This document shows, piece after piece, positions 13,000 to 26,252 of a DNA stretch of 64,000 nucleotides. The notes below the pieces were generated by a model. That model saw nothing but the letters and a program-made list of their open reading frames with translations. It had not been told where the DNA came from and did not search any database. The DNA is from Pseudorasbora parva (Eukaryota; Chordata; Actinopteri; Cypriniformes; Gobionidae), in assembly GCF_024679245.1 (NCBI RefSeq), contig NC_090173.1:25069160-25133159 (forward strand), written 5' to 3'. A program made the position numbers and the translations under genes. Each line of letters begins with the position of its first letter. Position 1 is the first letter of the stretch.

Positions 13000-13820
13000 T
13001 GGTCATGGGCGGCCAAGCCTCACTGATGCATGTGGGGAGCGAAGGCTGGCCTGTGTGGTCCGTTCAAACAGACAAGCTACTGTAGCTTAAATTGATCCAG
13101 ATGTTAATGGTGCTTCTGACAGAAAGGTGTGAGAATACACAGCGCATCACAGTTTGTTGCGTATAAGGGCTGCATAGCTGCAAACCAGTCAGGGTGCCTA
13201 TGCTGACCCCTGTCCACTGCCAAAAGCTTGTGGCATGTGAGCATCAGAACTGGACCACGGAGCAGTGGAAGAAAGTGTCCTGATCTGACAAATCAGGGTT
13301 TTTTTTTACATCACATGGATGGCCGGTGCATGTGCATTGCTTACCTGAGGAACACATGGCACCAGGATGCACTGAATGCAAACCAACAGATTTAGTAATG
13401 CTTTGGGAAATATTCTACTGGAAAACCATGGGTCTTGCCATCCATGTGGATGTTACTTTGACACATACCACCTACAAAGTAATGTTGCAGACCAGGTACA
13501 CCCTTCCATAGAAACAGTATTCGCTGGTGGCTGTGGCCTCTTTCAGCAGGATAATGCACCCTGCCACAAAGCAAAAAAGTTAAGGAATGGTTGAGGAGGA
13601 CAACAAGTTTGAGGTGTTGATTTGGCCTCTCTAAATTCCCCAGATCCCAGATCGAGCATCTGTGGGATGTGCTGAACAAACAAGTCTGATCCATGAAGGC
13701 CCCACTTTGCAACTAACAGGACTTAAAGGATCTGCCGCTTGTTGTCACATACCACAGCACACCATCAGGGGTCTAGTGGAGTCTATGCCTCAACGGGTCA
13801 GGGCTGTTTTGAATTTTTAT
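13000..13820 (+). pseudogene. Tc1-like transposase, 3' part, decayed
   Basis: Recognisable fragments in order are the [18 protein letters not shown] linker, a WTTEQWKKV segment, FQQDNAPCHKAK at about 13545-13580 and EHLWDVLN at about 13655-13680. The frame changes repeatedly, so no protein can be made. Confidence 0.8.
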
Positions 13821-13830
13821 TTTTTTGTAA

Positions 13831-15472
13831 TTTCTTTTCTTGCAGTTTGTCACGGGCTGCTTGTATAAACACAAAAGAAGATTAAGGTAACTCTGTAATA
13901 TTTAATAAATCCACACAATGATTCACAAGACCAGGAAAAGAGCAACATTAGATGACACCGGACACCAAACAGGAAACCGAACATATACATGGGTGCACAG
14001 CTGAAAATGATAAGTGTCCGTGACAACAAATTAATGATTAAGGCAGACAATGGCGAAACACACTTGAGTCCAAACTAATGTCATTGGGACCCAGTTAGTA
14101 TTTCATCATGTTTGCACTTATGTTAGGCCTGCCAATCTCAATATTTAAACTCTCTTAATGGGAAAACAGAATACAGGACTCTTTTCCTTTCTTTTAGAAA
14201 AGATTCTCAATTGTCCTATATGACCGTAAGTCTGACAGTGATGGTAAGCCAGTTTATAAATGAAGTGTTAATGGTATTGTTTGGTGTCTAATTGTACAAC
14301 ATATCTCTGTCCTCATGAAGACAATTAGAACTTCTGGACAAATACATTTCTCTGAGGAAGTCGAAGAGGACTAGAAGAAGAGGAGGCTACTCTCAGGTTA
14401 TGAAGATACTGATGTTGAGGTCAGTCGGAGGCCACAGAGAGCACACAGCACACAGTATCTTGGCTAAAGTGGTGGTTGCAAGCGTAACATATCAAATATC
14501 CATCAGAGTTCATCTGACACTGTTCTTTTCCTTTCCTCATCCTTCCTTCCTTCCTCCAATAACACCCGATCTCATCACACTATTCTTCCTTGTCCTTCTC
14601 TTTCCATTTTAACAAAGAGTGAACATTGCAGCTTAGAGAAGCCGGTATCAAATGCTTTGATAGGGATGCCTTCTCGAGAGGAATTACTCTTGAAAGTCAT
14701 TCTCTGGAGAGTTCATGTCTATAATCATACCATTAGTCAAACAAACTTCTATAATGTACTGTCTAAATATCAACAGACCAATTAGTTCAAATCTATCTCT
14801 GTTAATGGACATCTTCATGAAGCATTCAGCTGCAGTTTATATAGTTGAACAAATAATAATGTCATTTTCTGTTTTCCTATGCTTACAAGAGACCAAATTT
14901 GTATTTGATCTGACTTTTGATCGCAGCATTAAGGCACATGAAATGGATAAGACATACTTTAGTGAGCCATGAGATCAATAGATTACAATCTAGGGATGTT
15001 TAAGAAGTTGAAGAGTTAGTTGTCTGAAAGTGCTGCCGCTTCACTGATGTTCATCAAAGCTGATGTAACCTTTAGGGAGCACACCAATTCCACTCAGCCA
15101 TTATGCTCTAGTGATTGCAAATGCTCTGGAAATCCTCTGTTTGTGTGTTTGAGAGTGTGTGTTCTGGCCTCCTGTCTGAACTTCCATATTTGATCCAGAT
15201 TATATATAAAAAAAATTATATGGTTTTAATTCTCTCAGTCCTTGAGGTGTAACTTGCAATAGTCAAACCCATGTATGATAAGGTGAGAAAAATAGTACAC
15301 AAATATGGAAGAACAGAAGTGCATGCCATAGTCATAATCTAATATAAAACACATTTTTGAAAATAAATGTTAAATGCATTAAATTAAGCCTAAGTCACAA
15401 AACTTTTACATAGTCTATTTGAAAATAAAAATAGATTTTTATTTTTTTATCAAAATATCTTGGGGGGGGGGG
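13831..15472. other. Non-coding, nothing recognised
   Basis: No gene seen. A run of G (15462-15472) precedes the next element. Confidence 0.5.
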
Positions 15473-15480
15473 GTCATATG

Positions 15481-16456
15481 CAGTGTTGGGGGTAACTTAT
15501 TGCAAGTAACTTGAGTTACATAATCAGATTACTTTTTCAAGTAACTACACTGTAAAAATACACTGTGTTGGTTTTTGTTGGTTTAACTTAAAAAAGTAAG
15601 TAAGCTGGTTGCCTTAAAATTGAATTTATTGAAATTAAAAATTGAGATGATACAATGAAGAAAATTTGTTTAGTAAATAGAAACTCAAAATATTATTGTG
15701 TCTGAACCACATAAAAAATTGATAATTCATGAAATAGCACTATTTGGCATGTTTCACTGCGTCATCACAAATAAAACACACACAATTACACAATATGCTT
15801 ACAAAATCTTTTAATACTATTTTAATAAAGGTTGTCGAATCTCAAAAAATGTTCATTGTATTAACTCAAAATTTTAATTTCAATGAACTCAAAATTTTAA
15901 GGCGACATTTTTTTACAGTGTAGTAAAGTAATGCATTACTTTTAAAATGTACAACAAAATATCTGAGTTGCTTTTTCAAATAAGTTACGCAAGTTACTTT
16001 TTTTTCCCCATTTATTGACTTACAGCTCTCTTGTTCCAAATTTGTAATATCCCAAAATCGTAGTGTGGAGTCGTTGTGTGTAAACAATGGTTATAGGCTA
16101 AATGTGAGCATGCAGTTACTAATCTCATTTGTATAAAAAAAGATTCAGTATTTCTCAAAATTAATAAAATATGTGAAATGCAAACCTACAATCATTAAAT
16201 GTTAAATAAATAAAATATTTTATGCATTCAATCTCACTTTAATCACCAATGTACTTGCTGGCTGCTGACCTTTAATGATTCAGTTAAACCATCGTAAAAA
16301 TTACTTTAGATTACCATGCAGGTGAAAAAAGTAATGCAAAAGAAATGTAACATTACTTTTCTTAAAAAGTAACTAAGTAACGAAATTAGTTACTCTTTAA
16401 GGGAGTAACACAATATTGTAATGCATTACTTTTCAAAGTATCTTTCCCCAACACTG
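15481..16456. mobile_element. hAT-like element, complete
   Basis: The ends are CAGTGTTGGGGGTAAC and ...CCCCAACACTG. The target duplication is GTCATATG (15473-15480) against ATCATATG (16457-16464), 7 of 8 bases equal. It has no transposase. Another MITE is nested at 15547-15921. Confidence 0.88.
15547..15921. repeat. MITE with ACACTGTAAAAA ends, nested copy
   Basis: The ends ACACTGTAAAAA and TTTTTACAGTGT are inverted. Inside, the segment AACTTAAAAAAGTAAGTAA recurs almost unchanged at 37862 and 57670. Confidence 0.82.
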
Positions 16457-16463
16457 ATCATAT

Positions 16464-16868
16464 GTGACCCTGGACCACAAAACCAGTCATAAGCCGCACA
16501 GGTATATTTGTGGCATAAGCCACAATACATCGTTGATCGATTTTTCTTTTATGCCAAAAATCATTAGGATATTAAGTTATGTTCCATGAAGATATTTTTT
16601 TAAATATCCTACCATCAATACACTGTATATTTAAAAAAAAAAAAAAAAAAAAAAATTTAAAAGTATTAATATGAATTGCTAAGGACTATTTGGACAACAT
16701 TAAAAGTGATTTTCTCAATATTTAGATTTTTTGCACCCGGAGATTCCAGATTTTCAAATAATTGTACATTGGCCAAATATTTCCCTATTATATTTTTCAT
16801 AGCAAATAAATGCAGCCGTTGTGAGCATAAGGCTTTTGAAAACATAAAAAATATTTGCATGACAGTGT
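16464..16868. repeat. Fragment of an abundant fish repeat
   Basis: It begins TGTGACCCTGGACCACAAAA, an end sequence I recognise from a very common cyprinid interspersed repeat. Its right-hand part is degraded and an A-run interrupts it at about 16630-16655. Recognition is from memory. Confidence 0.6.
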
Positions 16869-16876
16869 AAATATTA

Positions 16877-17245
16877 CTCTTAGAAGAAAAGGTTCTCTCG
16901 GCGCTACGTATTTGGAACCCTTAAAAGTTTATATATAGAAGTATAGTTGAGTAAACTGCAAAGACCCTTTTATGCTAAAATGGTTCTATAATGGCAAGAA
17001 AGAACCCTTTTGGCACTTGAAAAGGGTTCTATATAGAACACTGCAAAAAAATGCATTTCTTATCTTAGCAAAAACTCAAGAAGTAAATACTTCTTGTTTT
17101 AAGAATGTTTAGATGTTTGGACTAGAAACAAGACAAAAATACTAAGTAAGAAAAGCACTTTTTGCAGTGAACCTTTTAGGCATTCCAACTATGTAGCGCC
17201 GATAGAACTTTTTAAGGTTCTATATAGAACCTTTTCTTCTAAGAG
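16877..17245. repeat. Inverted-repeat element with nested MITE piece
   Basis: The ends CTCTTAGAAGAAAAGGTTCT and AGAACCTTTTCTTCTAAGAG are exact inverse copies. A deleted copy of the ACACTGCAAAAA palindromic family lies at 17040-17169. Confidence 0.8.
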
Positions 17246-17249
17246 CGTA

Positions 17250-18455
17250 CACTCACCTAAAGAATTTTTAGGAACACCTGTTCGATTTCTCATTAATGCA
17301 GTTATCTAATCCACCAATCACATGACAGTTGCTTCAATGCATTTAGGGGTGTGGTCCTGGTCAAGACAATCTCCTGAACTCCAAACTGAATGTCAGAATG
17401 GGAAAGAAAGGTGATTTAAGCAATTTTGAGCGTGGCATGATTGTTGGTGCCAGACGGGCCAGTCTGAGTATTTCACAATCTGCTCAGTTACTGGGATTTT
17501 CATGCACAACCATTTCTAGACATTCTTTACAAAGAATGGTGTAAAAAGGGAAAAACATCCAGTATGCAGCAGTCCTGTGGGTGAAAATGCCTTGTTGATG
17601 CTAGAGGTCAGAGGAGAATGGGCCGACTGATTCAAGCTGATAGAAGAGCAACTTTGACTGAAATAACCACTCGTTACATCCGAGGTATGCAGCAAAGCAT
17701 TTGTGATGTCACAACACGCACAACCTTGAGGCGGATCAGCTACAACAGCAGAAGACCCCACCGGGTACCACTCATCTCCATTACAAATAGGAAAATGAGG
17801 CTATAATTTGCACAAGCTCACCAAAATTGGACAGATGAAGACTGGAAAAATGTTGCCTGGTCTAAAGAGTCTCGATTTTTGTTGAGACATTCAAATGGTA
17901 GAGTTTGGCGTAAACAGAATGAGAACATGGATCCATCATGCCTTGTTACCACTGGGCAGGCTGATGGTGGTGGGGGATGTTTTCTTGGCACACTTTAGGC
18001 ACCTTAGTGCCAATTGGGCCTCGTTTAAATGCCACGGCCTACCTGAGCATTGTTTCTGACCATGTCTATCCCTTTATGACCACCATGTACCCATCCTCTG
18101 ATGGCTACTTCCAGCAGGATAATGCACCATGTCACAAAGCTTGAATCATTTCAAATTGGTTTCTTGAACATGACAATGAGTTCACTGTACTAAAATGGCC
18201 CCCACAGTCACCAGATCTCAACCCAATAGAGCATCTTTGGGATGTGGTGGAACGGGAGCTTCATGCCCTGGATGTGGATCCCACAAATCTCCATCAACTG
18301 CAAGATGCTTTTCTATCAATATGGGCCAACATTTCTAAAGAATGCTTTCAGCACCTTGTTGAATCAATGCCACGTAGAATTAAGGCGGTTCTGAAGGAGA
18401 AATAGGGTCAAACACAGTATTAGTATGGTGTTCCTAATAATCCTTTAGGTGAGTG
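17250..18455 (+). mobile_element. Tc1-like transposon with both ends
   Basis: TA (17248-17249) and TA (18456-18457) flank inverted ends CACTCACCTAAAG and CTTTAGGTGAGTG. The size of 1.2 kb is normal for a complete Tc1-like element. Confidence 0.92.
17398..18405 (+). pseudogene. Tc1-like transposase, several stops
   Basis: It starts at ATG 17398 (MGKKGDLSNFERGMIVGAR) and ends at TAG 18403-18405. The N-terminal helix-turn-helix region is readable to about 17540, where a TAA and a frameshift occur. Later pieces include NWTDEDWKNVAWS, the DNAPCHKA segment (18120-18141) followed at once by a stop, and [13 protein letters not shown] with the catalytic Asp and Glu. The element is inactive by itself, but its ends are intact. 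Confidence 0.92.
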
Positions 18456-18457
18456 TA

Positions 18458-21088
18458 TATACTGGCACAAGTTGTACACAATGCAGTTAGTAAAAGCTGT
18501 TTGTTTGAGCAGCCTGAGTATACCGGACATAACAACACAGGCTCAACCAATGCTGTAAGAAATACATTAATTCATCTTCTTGCTTGGTCTGTCTCTATTG
18601 AAACATATGAATAAAATGTGTGTTCACAGAGTTCAAAGGATTTTCAACATTATTCCCTTAAGATGCCTGGTTACAGTCTTTGTTAGTCATGGAACTCACA
18701 GAGTTTTTATGCCCTGACATTTCAAATGCACACATGCTTGCCTGTTTTTAATTCAATCTGGATTATTTCATAATCATTTTCATATGAATTCTCTTGTAAT
18801 GAGAAGGACATTAACACCCCCTCCCCCTGGAGATGAGTTTTCCATAAGTAATGTATAAATGTTTATTTAAATGTAAATAAGTAGTGCACAAATGCTGCAT
18901 CGAAATGAGTAAAAACAGTGTTTCTCTAACACTTATGTCAATCAATTCACATGGGAAAATTAAATACAAATTAGTATTATTGACATTTGCCCTTTTGGAC
19001 CAATATAGCTTGTAATTGAACGAATTCACTGATTTTTCTCATTTATAAATCACTGACTGGAGCTCAAAGCGCTGAGCCATAATCGAAATGCTGCCTGCAG
19101 GATTATGGAGTGCCTTAACAGTGATCCAACCTTTATGCAGAGCTAGTCAAAAACTCAAAGCCGGTCTAGTGTCTGCCATCCCACAACCTCTAACCACCCA
19201 TAATTGCATCCTGACCTTTGCCCTGACAGCCTGACTTTGACCTGTCACGTCCTGTTCTGGTTCCCCGGGGTTGTCCTGTTGGGGATCAGGATGGGGCACC
19301 CCTGAGAACAAGACATGCTAAAATGAGTCCCCTAGGTTTAGATAGGTTTAATGGGGTGAGATATAAGTGCACTGGAAAGCATGCTGGGAAAATGCAGACT
19401 GCAGGTGGCTTTTGCATAGAGAAGGTTCCTGATGATAGGAAAAGTAAGGGTCTATACCACTGAAGACCCTCCAGAGGCCGAACCGGCGGGTTTAAAGGTA
19501 CTTAAATGGGACAGGAGATGCAAACACGCTATTTCAGTAGGTCTAAGTGAAGTTGGCCTTTGAGACGTGCCTCCCCTGTGGGTTGTGGCACAGGAACGCA
19601 GACAGGAAGTTGAGGATGGATGACTCTTTTTCACCAGGGTCTAAATCATCCCTTCGTTCTCTCTCCCCCTCCCTCCTGCTCTCCCTCCACCTGGAAAAAC
19701 AGTGGTGAGAGAAATGTGATCCTGACAGAAGGGTAGGGTGCGGAGGGGTGTAGTTGCTTTGCACCATTACGCTAATGGAGATGGATGCGGGCTGGAATCA
19801 TCTTCCCTCTTCTCCACTGGATGAAGAGACTGAGAGAGAGTAAGAGAATATATATGTGATGAGCCATGAGTGCTAGTGTATGAATGCAAAAAAAAAAAAA
19901 AATATTGGAGAGATGGGAGGCTGCATGCTGCAAGTTGTCGACTGATTGTCTATCTCCCATCACACACACCGTCATAAGTCTTCACACATTCATGCACACC
20001 ACCAGATCCACCTGTCCACCCTGGCCTTCACGGTTACAGCACTCGCCTTACCTCACTGGTAGATTTTTTAAGTCAAATATACTAAATTAAATTAGTTAAT
20101 TTTATTTATTTAAGTTCATTGTACTTAATAGAAAATATTATGTGAACTCAATAACTGATGATATTAAGCATAACTCAAATAGTTTTTAGTTCTAATTTCT
20201 AGTTCCCAGCATGCTTTGAATAAATGTTCAAATTATGTGTTATGTTAGAATTTAGAATTAGAATTTAATTTTGGTGTTACCATTCGGATGACAAAATAAC
20301 ATTATTAATGGCCAGATTTACTAAACATTGCAAATTAGTGCGAGAGCACAATTCCAAAAAACACCTGCAGATGCGGGAGTGGAAAGTTCTGCATGTGGTC
20401 TACTGACAACTTGCAAAGAAATAACAAATCATCTGAATCATTTCCATAATGATGACCAACACAATCTATCAGTTAGTGTCTGCTTTCAGTCGGGTTTATA
20501 GCACGGTAAATAATGGTACAAACACCAGTAAACTGATGAGCGCAAACTTTAGTAAATTTAGTAAATCATTTAAAGTCTCTCCTTCCATAAATACTGAAAC
20601 AGTAACTCCTAAAATGCAAGGTCAGATGCAAAAATTACTCTGTCCGCCATACTTTTTCATTTCTTGTCTTTAGTAAATCCTGACAGTTGTTTTTTAATGC
20701 TAAAGATAGGGTTTTGCGCTGGTGCAAGCTGTTAGTAAATCTGGCCCTAAGACTGTTTATTTCTTTTTTTAAACAATGGCTGAGTGCACACCACAGCACA
20801 GTCATTTTCTCTTTGCTAATTAGATTAGTGCATTCTGGTGTAATTGTTCAATAGCTAGCTGTTAATTGTAAGATTGATTTTGATTATTGTAGTTTCATTT
20901 CATTTCCTTAAGTTTTAAATACACAAATTATATTTATAGTTTAATGTTATATTAAGAAATATTCTCTTTACATGGACTTAAATTGAATAAGTTCACAATG
21001 GGCCTACTCAAAAATATAAGTCAGTCGATTTTGAGTTACTTTAACTCAAGAGGCAAGAGTGGAGTTAATTCAAGTGTAGATTTTACAG
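18458..21088. other. Non-coding, nothing recognised
   Basis: No exon or RNA gene supported. An A-run at 19888-19901 and AT-rich decayed repeats at 20080-20340 are the only landmarks. Confidence 0.5.
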
Positions 21089-21089
21089 T

Positions 21090-22190
21090 GTGGAGAGGAG
21101 GAGTGTCACTTATGTGCCTCAGGGTTCTCGCTCCAATTCTTTTCTCAACTTCACTGGGAATGATAATAACGGCACATTTCTTTCCCTTTCAATGCTATGC
21201 AGCTCTATCTATCTGTCATTTCAGTCAGATGATTCTGCTGTCTCAGCTCATATCTCTGCCTAACTTTCAGACATCTCTGCCAAGATGAAGGAGCATCAGC
21301 TCCTTGTAATTCTAACAAACCCTTTCAGTTGACCTCAACATCACTGTGCAATGAGTACTAACACCAACCAGGACAGCAGGGAACCTTGCGTTTGAGTTTG
21401 TGTGTGCAAACCAACTGGACTTTTCCACCCAAATTTAATAATGGACCGGTCATGCAGGTTCATGCTTTACAACATCAGGAAAAACAGACTGTTCCCGTCA
21501 GAGAGTGTGGCAAAAATTCTTGTCAAAGCCCTTGTCATAATGCAGTGCTCTACTGGTAGGCCTTCCAGCAAGAGCAACTAAGGCTCTGCAGTAGATACAG
21601 AATTTCTTTAATCAGCCAAAGCACCCTATGTCATACTCCCTCTGATTTCTCTCCAATGGCTCCCAGTGACAGCCAGAATCATCTTAATTTAATTTGTTAC
21701 ATTTATATAGCGGTTTTCTAGGCACTCAAAGCACTTTATATAATGAAGCAGAGAATCTCCCCAACCACCACCAATGTGCAGCATCCAACTGGATGATGCG
21801 ATGGCAGCCATATTGCGCCAGAATGCCCACCACACACCAGCTGATTGGTGAAGAGAAGACAGAGTGATGAAACCAATTGGTATATCAAGATTATTAGGAT
21901 AATAAAGGGCCATGATGGCCTCCATTTAAGGTTGACTTTCAGGCCTACCACTGGAACTTCACCCACTTACCTCAGTTTACTACAAGTATACACTTCCACC
22001 TGCCAGCTAAGTTTACTGAATAAGCAACGCCTTATTGTTCCTTTACAACGAGGCAAAAAGTCAATCTCCAAAACTTTCTTCTCTGGTGGAATGAGCTACC
22101 AATCTCCAAACGAACCACTGAGCCCATCACATTTTTCAAGAAGCAGCTGAAGACACACCTCTTCCGCAAACACTTAACTACCCCAAACCC
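21090..22190 (+). pseudogene. L2-like LINE, reverse-transcriptase 3' part
   Basis: Plus-strand pieces read in order as a LINE reverse transcriptase: a PQGS-like block (21117-21135), a CYAD-like block decayed at 21195-21235, FMLYNIRKNRLFPSES (about 21460-21510), LQWLPVTARI (about 21650-21680) and TFFKKQLKTHLF-like residues (about 22128-22165). Frames shift throughout and an unrelated repeat splits it at 21690-21955. Confidence 0.72.
21690..21955. repeat. Interspersed repeat inserted in the LINE
   Basis: It begins ATTTATATAGCGGTTTTCTA, followed by CACTCAAAGCACTTTA and GTGCAGCATCCAACTGGATG, a combination common in fish genomes. Recognition is from memory; the family name is not certain. Confidence 0.55.
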
Positions 22191-22437
22191 TTATATATTT
22201 ACCTATAAAAAAACTTGTCTATACATTTCTCCTCTTCCCTTGCTTCCTAATCTTTGTCAAATAAACCCAGCATTGTACAATACAAATATAGTTTGCTTCT
22301 TGAGTTGCTTTTGTTCCTCTCTTGTAAGTCTGGTAAAAGAAGAAAGCTTGAAATATTTGAAAGTTAAGAATTAAAGACTTAAATATTATAATTGATTGCA
22401 ACTTGCAGTGTAAACTAAAAGAATCATTAGGCCTATC

Positions 22438-22472
22438 ATTTATATATTGTTTATTTTATTACTGATGTAAAT

Positions 22473-22537
<65 letters not shown>

Positions 22538-22569
22538 ATTTACATCAGTAATAAAATAAACAATATATA

Positions 22570-22635
<66 letters not shown>
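22438..22635. repeat. (TA)n runs within a perfect inverted repeat
   Basis: TA runs at about 22475-22534 and 22576-22634. The first is flanked by exact inverse arms of about 27 bases ending TGATGTAAATTAC on the left and starting GTAATTTACATCA on the right. Confidence 0.93.
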
Positions 22636-22640
<5 letters not shown>

Positions 22641-23101
22641 AAATATATGTAATTTTAAAATAATTAAAAAAGACACTAAAAAAATATAGAAATATTTGTA
22701 TATGCCATGTGACCATTAACCAATATTAGAGAGCCATGTATGCAAATGTTATGTTAAATTATAGAAATATTAATCTAAAATCTCAGGGGGTACTTAAGAA
22801 AATATCGTACCTCTATAAGTGTACGGCTGACAAAAAAGTTAGTGAACTCATGTGTTACAGTAGACCTTTTAGAGGTAAATGAAGTACAAAGTTGTCCCTT
22901 TAACGGTGATGCCCCATTGACAAGCTGTTGAACCACTGAGGTAAAAAAATGTTTTACATTTTTTTCTAAGAGTGTAGCTTTCAGTCTTGCATCTTTATTT
23001 CTCATAACATTTATTTTATTTTATTTTTTGAGATACAGGGCCATTATCTGTTCTTAAATGGAAGCAGGAAAAAAATAAAGCTTAAAATATGATGCATTGT
23101 G

Positions 23102-24300
<1,199 letters not shown>

Positions 24301-24369
24301 TAGTTTGATATAAGCGCAGTCAGACGCGGAAGAACAATAGCGTAAATCACGCAGTGACGCTGAGAAGAG

Positions 24370-25644
24370 ATGGTTGTGCAAATAAAAGTTGAATACTGGT
24401 GAGTGTTTTCGCAACAGATATATTTATAAATTATCTGAGATGTGTGATTTACAAACCCAATTTCACTATGTTGGTAAAGTATCTTCAGAAATGTGGTAGA
24501 TTAACCAGCTCTTCTATATGTTATTATCAAAAAGGATCTCCGTGTCCTTTGTGCATCTAACTTATAGCTAAATGTTCATGGGCTGTCATTCAAAATGCCC
24601 ATCTTGTCTTCTAAACAGTAATACATTTATAGTTTGATAGAGAAGTGGTTTGAAGATCTGAGGTTTAAGATGTTTCATGTTATATGGGATTTTACCTGAA
24701 TGACTGCGCTAAGTATCATATAAACCGCTTAAGAACGCTTTTCAGCCTCTGCAGATTAATGGGCCCCCATCCATTCTCTCAAGCGACTGGTCCACTGAAA
24801 ATACTACATTTTTTCAGTAACTTTTAATTATTGAATTAGACTAACATTATCATCTTTATTGCTTAACATATAATTAATGTGCCACATTTTGGAAGAAGTT
24901 CATTTTAAATGGTTGACAACACATGATGACTGAATTATGATGAAAGTCTTGTACAGTATGAGCTCAATTACAATCTGCAGTGAGTGATCACAGTGATAGT
25001 TATGGAATTCTGACTTCTATAACTAAACTATTCAAGTTACTATGAAAAAAATCTGTTTGCCTGGAACCAAATATATGTTGAGAAGCATAATTGCATTCTC
25101 CTCTTCACTCTTTTGTGTTGTAGTGGTGGATGAGGGTACGAGCCCCGCTATCAGGAGCTCAAGCGGGTCATCACTGCTGAGTTCACTGATGCGGATGTGA
25201 GTGGCTTCGTCGGCCGCCAAGGTAGTTGCAGATTTATGATCTCGTAATGATTTCCACTTATGCAAATGTATGTATGTATGTATGTATGTATGTGTATATA
25301 TATATATATATGTATATGTATGTATGTGTGTGTATGATTGTCAGCAAACATCATCAGCCCTTCTGTTTGTCTTTTGCAGGGAGCTTTGAGATTGCGATCG
25401 ATGGAAAACTGATTTTCTCAAAGCTGGAAACCAGTGGTTTCCCCTATGAGGATGATGTACGTAAATATCTTGCCACTAGATAGACTGATAATGTTTTCAC
25501 CTGTAAAAAGGTAATGGTTTTTCATATGCGTACTTGCATCTCTCCTTTTTCATCCACAAGATTATGGGTGCTATCCAAAGTGCCTACGATGGCCAGCCGG
25601 TGGAGAAGATCACCAAGAGCCAGCCTCCTTGTGTCATCCTCTAG
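24370..25644 (+). CDS. selenow2: Selenoprotein W2-type (MIEN1-like Rdx family), first copy
   Basis: Coding exons are 24370-24398, 25124-25221, 25380-25456 and 25561-25644, all with GT-AG borders and compatible phases. They give 95 residues. Exon 1 encodes MVVQIKVEY and ends inside the Cys codon. Exon 2 completes C-G-G-U, where TGA at 25131-25133 is selenocysteine rather than stop. The CxxU motif sits after the first strand of a thioredoxin-like fold, as in SelW. The last residues, PPCVIL, are a CAAX box whose final Leu predicts geranylgeranylation and so membrane attachment, as in vertebrate MIEN1, which has Cys in place of Sec. The role is probably a small thiol redox adaptor; its substrate is unknown. 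A SECIS-like hairpin follows in the 3' UTR. A paralogue lies 2 kb downstream on the same strand. Whether this is the 2a or 2b copy cannot be decided here. Confidence 0.95.
25266..25336. repeat. (TATG)n/(TA)n microsatellite in intron 2
   Basis: TATG repeats, then TA, then TATG/TG repeats inside the 158-base second intron, occupying nearly half of it. Confidence 0.93.
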
Positions 25645-25814
25645 TTTCCCCTCTTAACCCTTCACTTTTGGCTCTCAAGACTGCTAAATCACTCCTTGGA
25701 GAAGTCTAAAATGTCAAGATTTTGAACAGTTCTTATTTAAGAGCAAAGCATAAGCATCTAAAGAGTGTTTTGTTGCAGGATCCTTAAATGTCCCGTTCTC
25801 TTCACTCCTCCTAT

Positions 25815-25885
25815 CTGGTTGCTGGACATAAATGATTATCGTAACTCTAAAATGATAAGTTACGGTATGAGGCCTGCAGTCTGTG
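25815..25885 (+). promoter_or_regulatory. SECIS element of the first selenow2 gene
   Basis: The core reads ATGA (25832-25835), a 5' stem TTATCGTAACT, an unpaired AAA in the apical region, a 3' stem AGTTACGGTA, then TGA (25868-25870). The stem pairs over about 10 bases with one G-U. This matches the SECIS pattern (ATGA quartet, apical AA, TGA) that recruits SBP2 for UGA recoding. It lies about 190 bases after the stop codon, and the same layout is present in the second gene. Confidence 0.9.
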
Positions 25886-25947
25886 CGTCCTTTAAGCAGG
25901 AGGAGTGAGATTGGGGGACTGTGAGAGGAAGCCAATGGAAGGGTTAA

Positions 25948-26248
25948 ACGGATGGTTCAGCCAAAAACAAAAACATAATTTACTCGCTCTCCTGTTGTTC
26001 CAATTCTGTATGAGTTTCTTTCTTCTGCTGAACACAAAAGATATTTTGAAAAGTGTTTACAACCAAACAGTTTATGGTAGCCCTTGAACTCCATAGTATT
26101 TTTTATTTTTACAGTAGTTGATGGCTACTGTAAACTGTTTGGATACCAACATTCTTCAACATGTCTAATGTGTTAAGCAGAAGAAAGAAGCTTAAAAAAA
26201 TTGAACATTTAAAAAAATGATTTTCATTTTTGGGTGAACTATCCCTTT
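25948..26248. mobile_element. TTAA-flanked MITE between the selenow2 genes
   Basis: TTAA at 25944-25947 and 26249-26252. Inverted ends ACGGATGGTTCAGCC against GGGTGAACTATCCC, with an inner repeat TCTTTCTTCTGCTGAACAC mirrored at about 26175-26190. Non-coding. Confidence 0.75.
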
Positions 26249-26252
26249 TTAA

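Larger units (their letters stand above)
11650..13825 (+). mobile_element. Tc1-like transposon relic split by a LINE
   Basis: The 5' part (about 11650-11796) includes the transposase start region ACAAAATGGGCAAATGTAAG. The 3' part resumes at about 13000 and runs to about 13820. Sequence in between belongs to a LINE. Exact ends and the TA duplication were not resolved. Confidence 0.7.

Noticed and set aside
25131..25133. In-frame TGA in exon 2 of the first selenow2 gene (and 28186-28188 in the second) as a pseudogene stop
   Set aside because: Both occupy the Sec position of CxxU, exon phases continue perfectly, and SECIS hairpins follow. These are selenocysteine codons.
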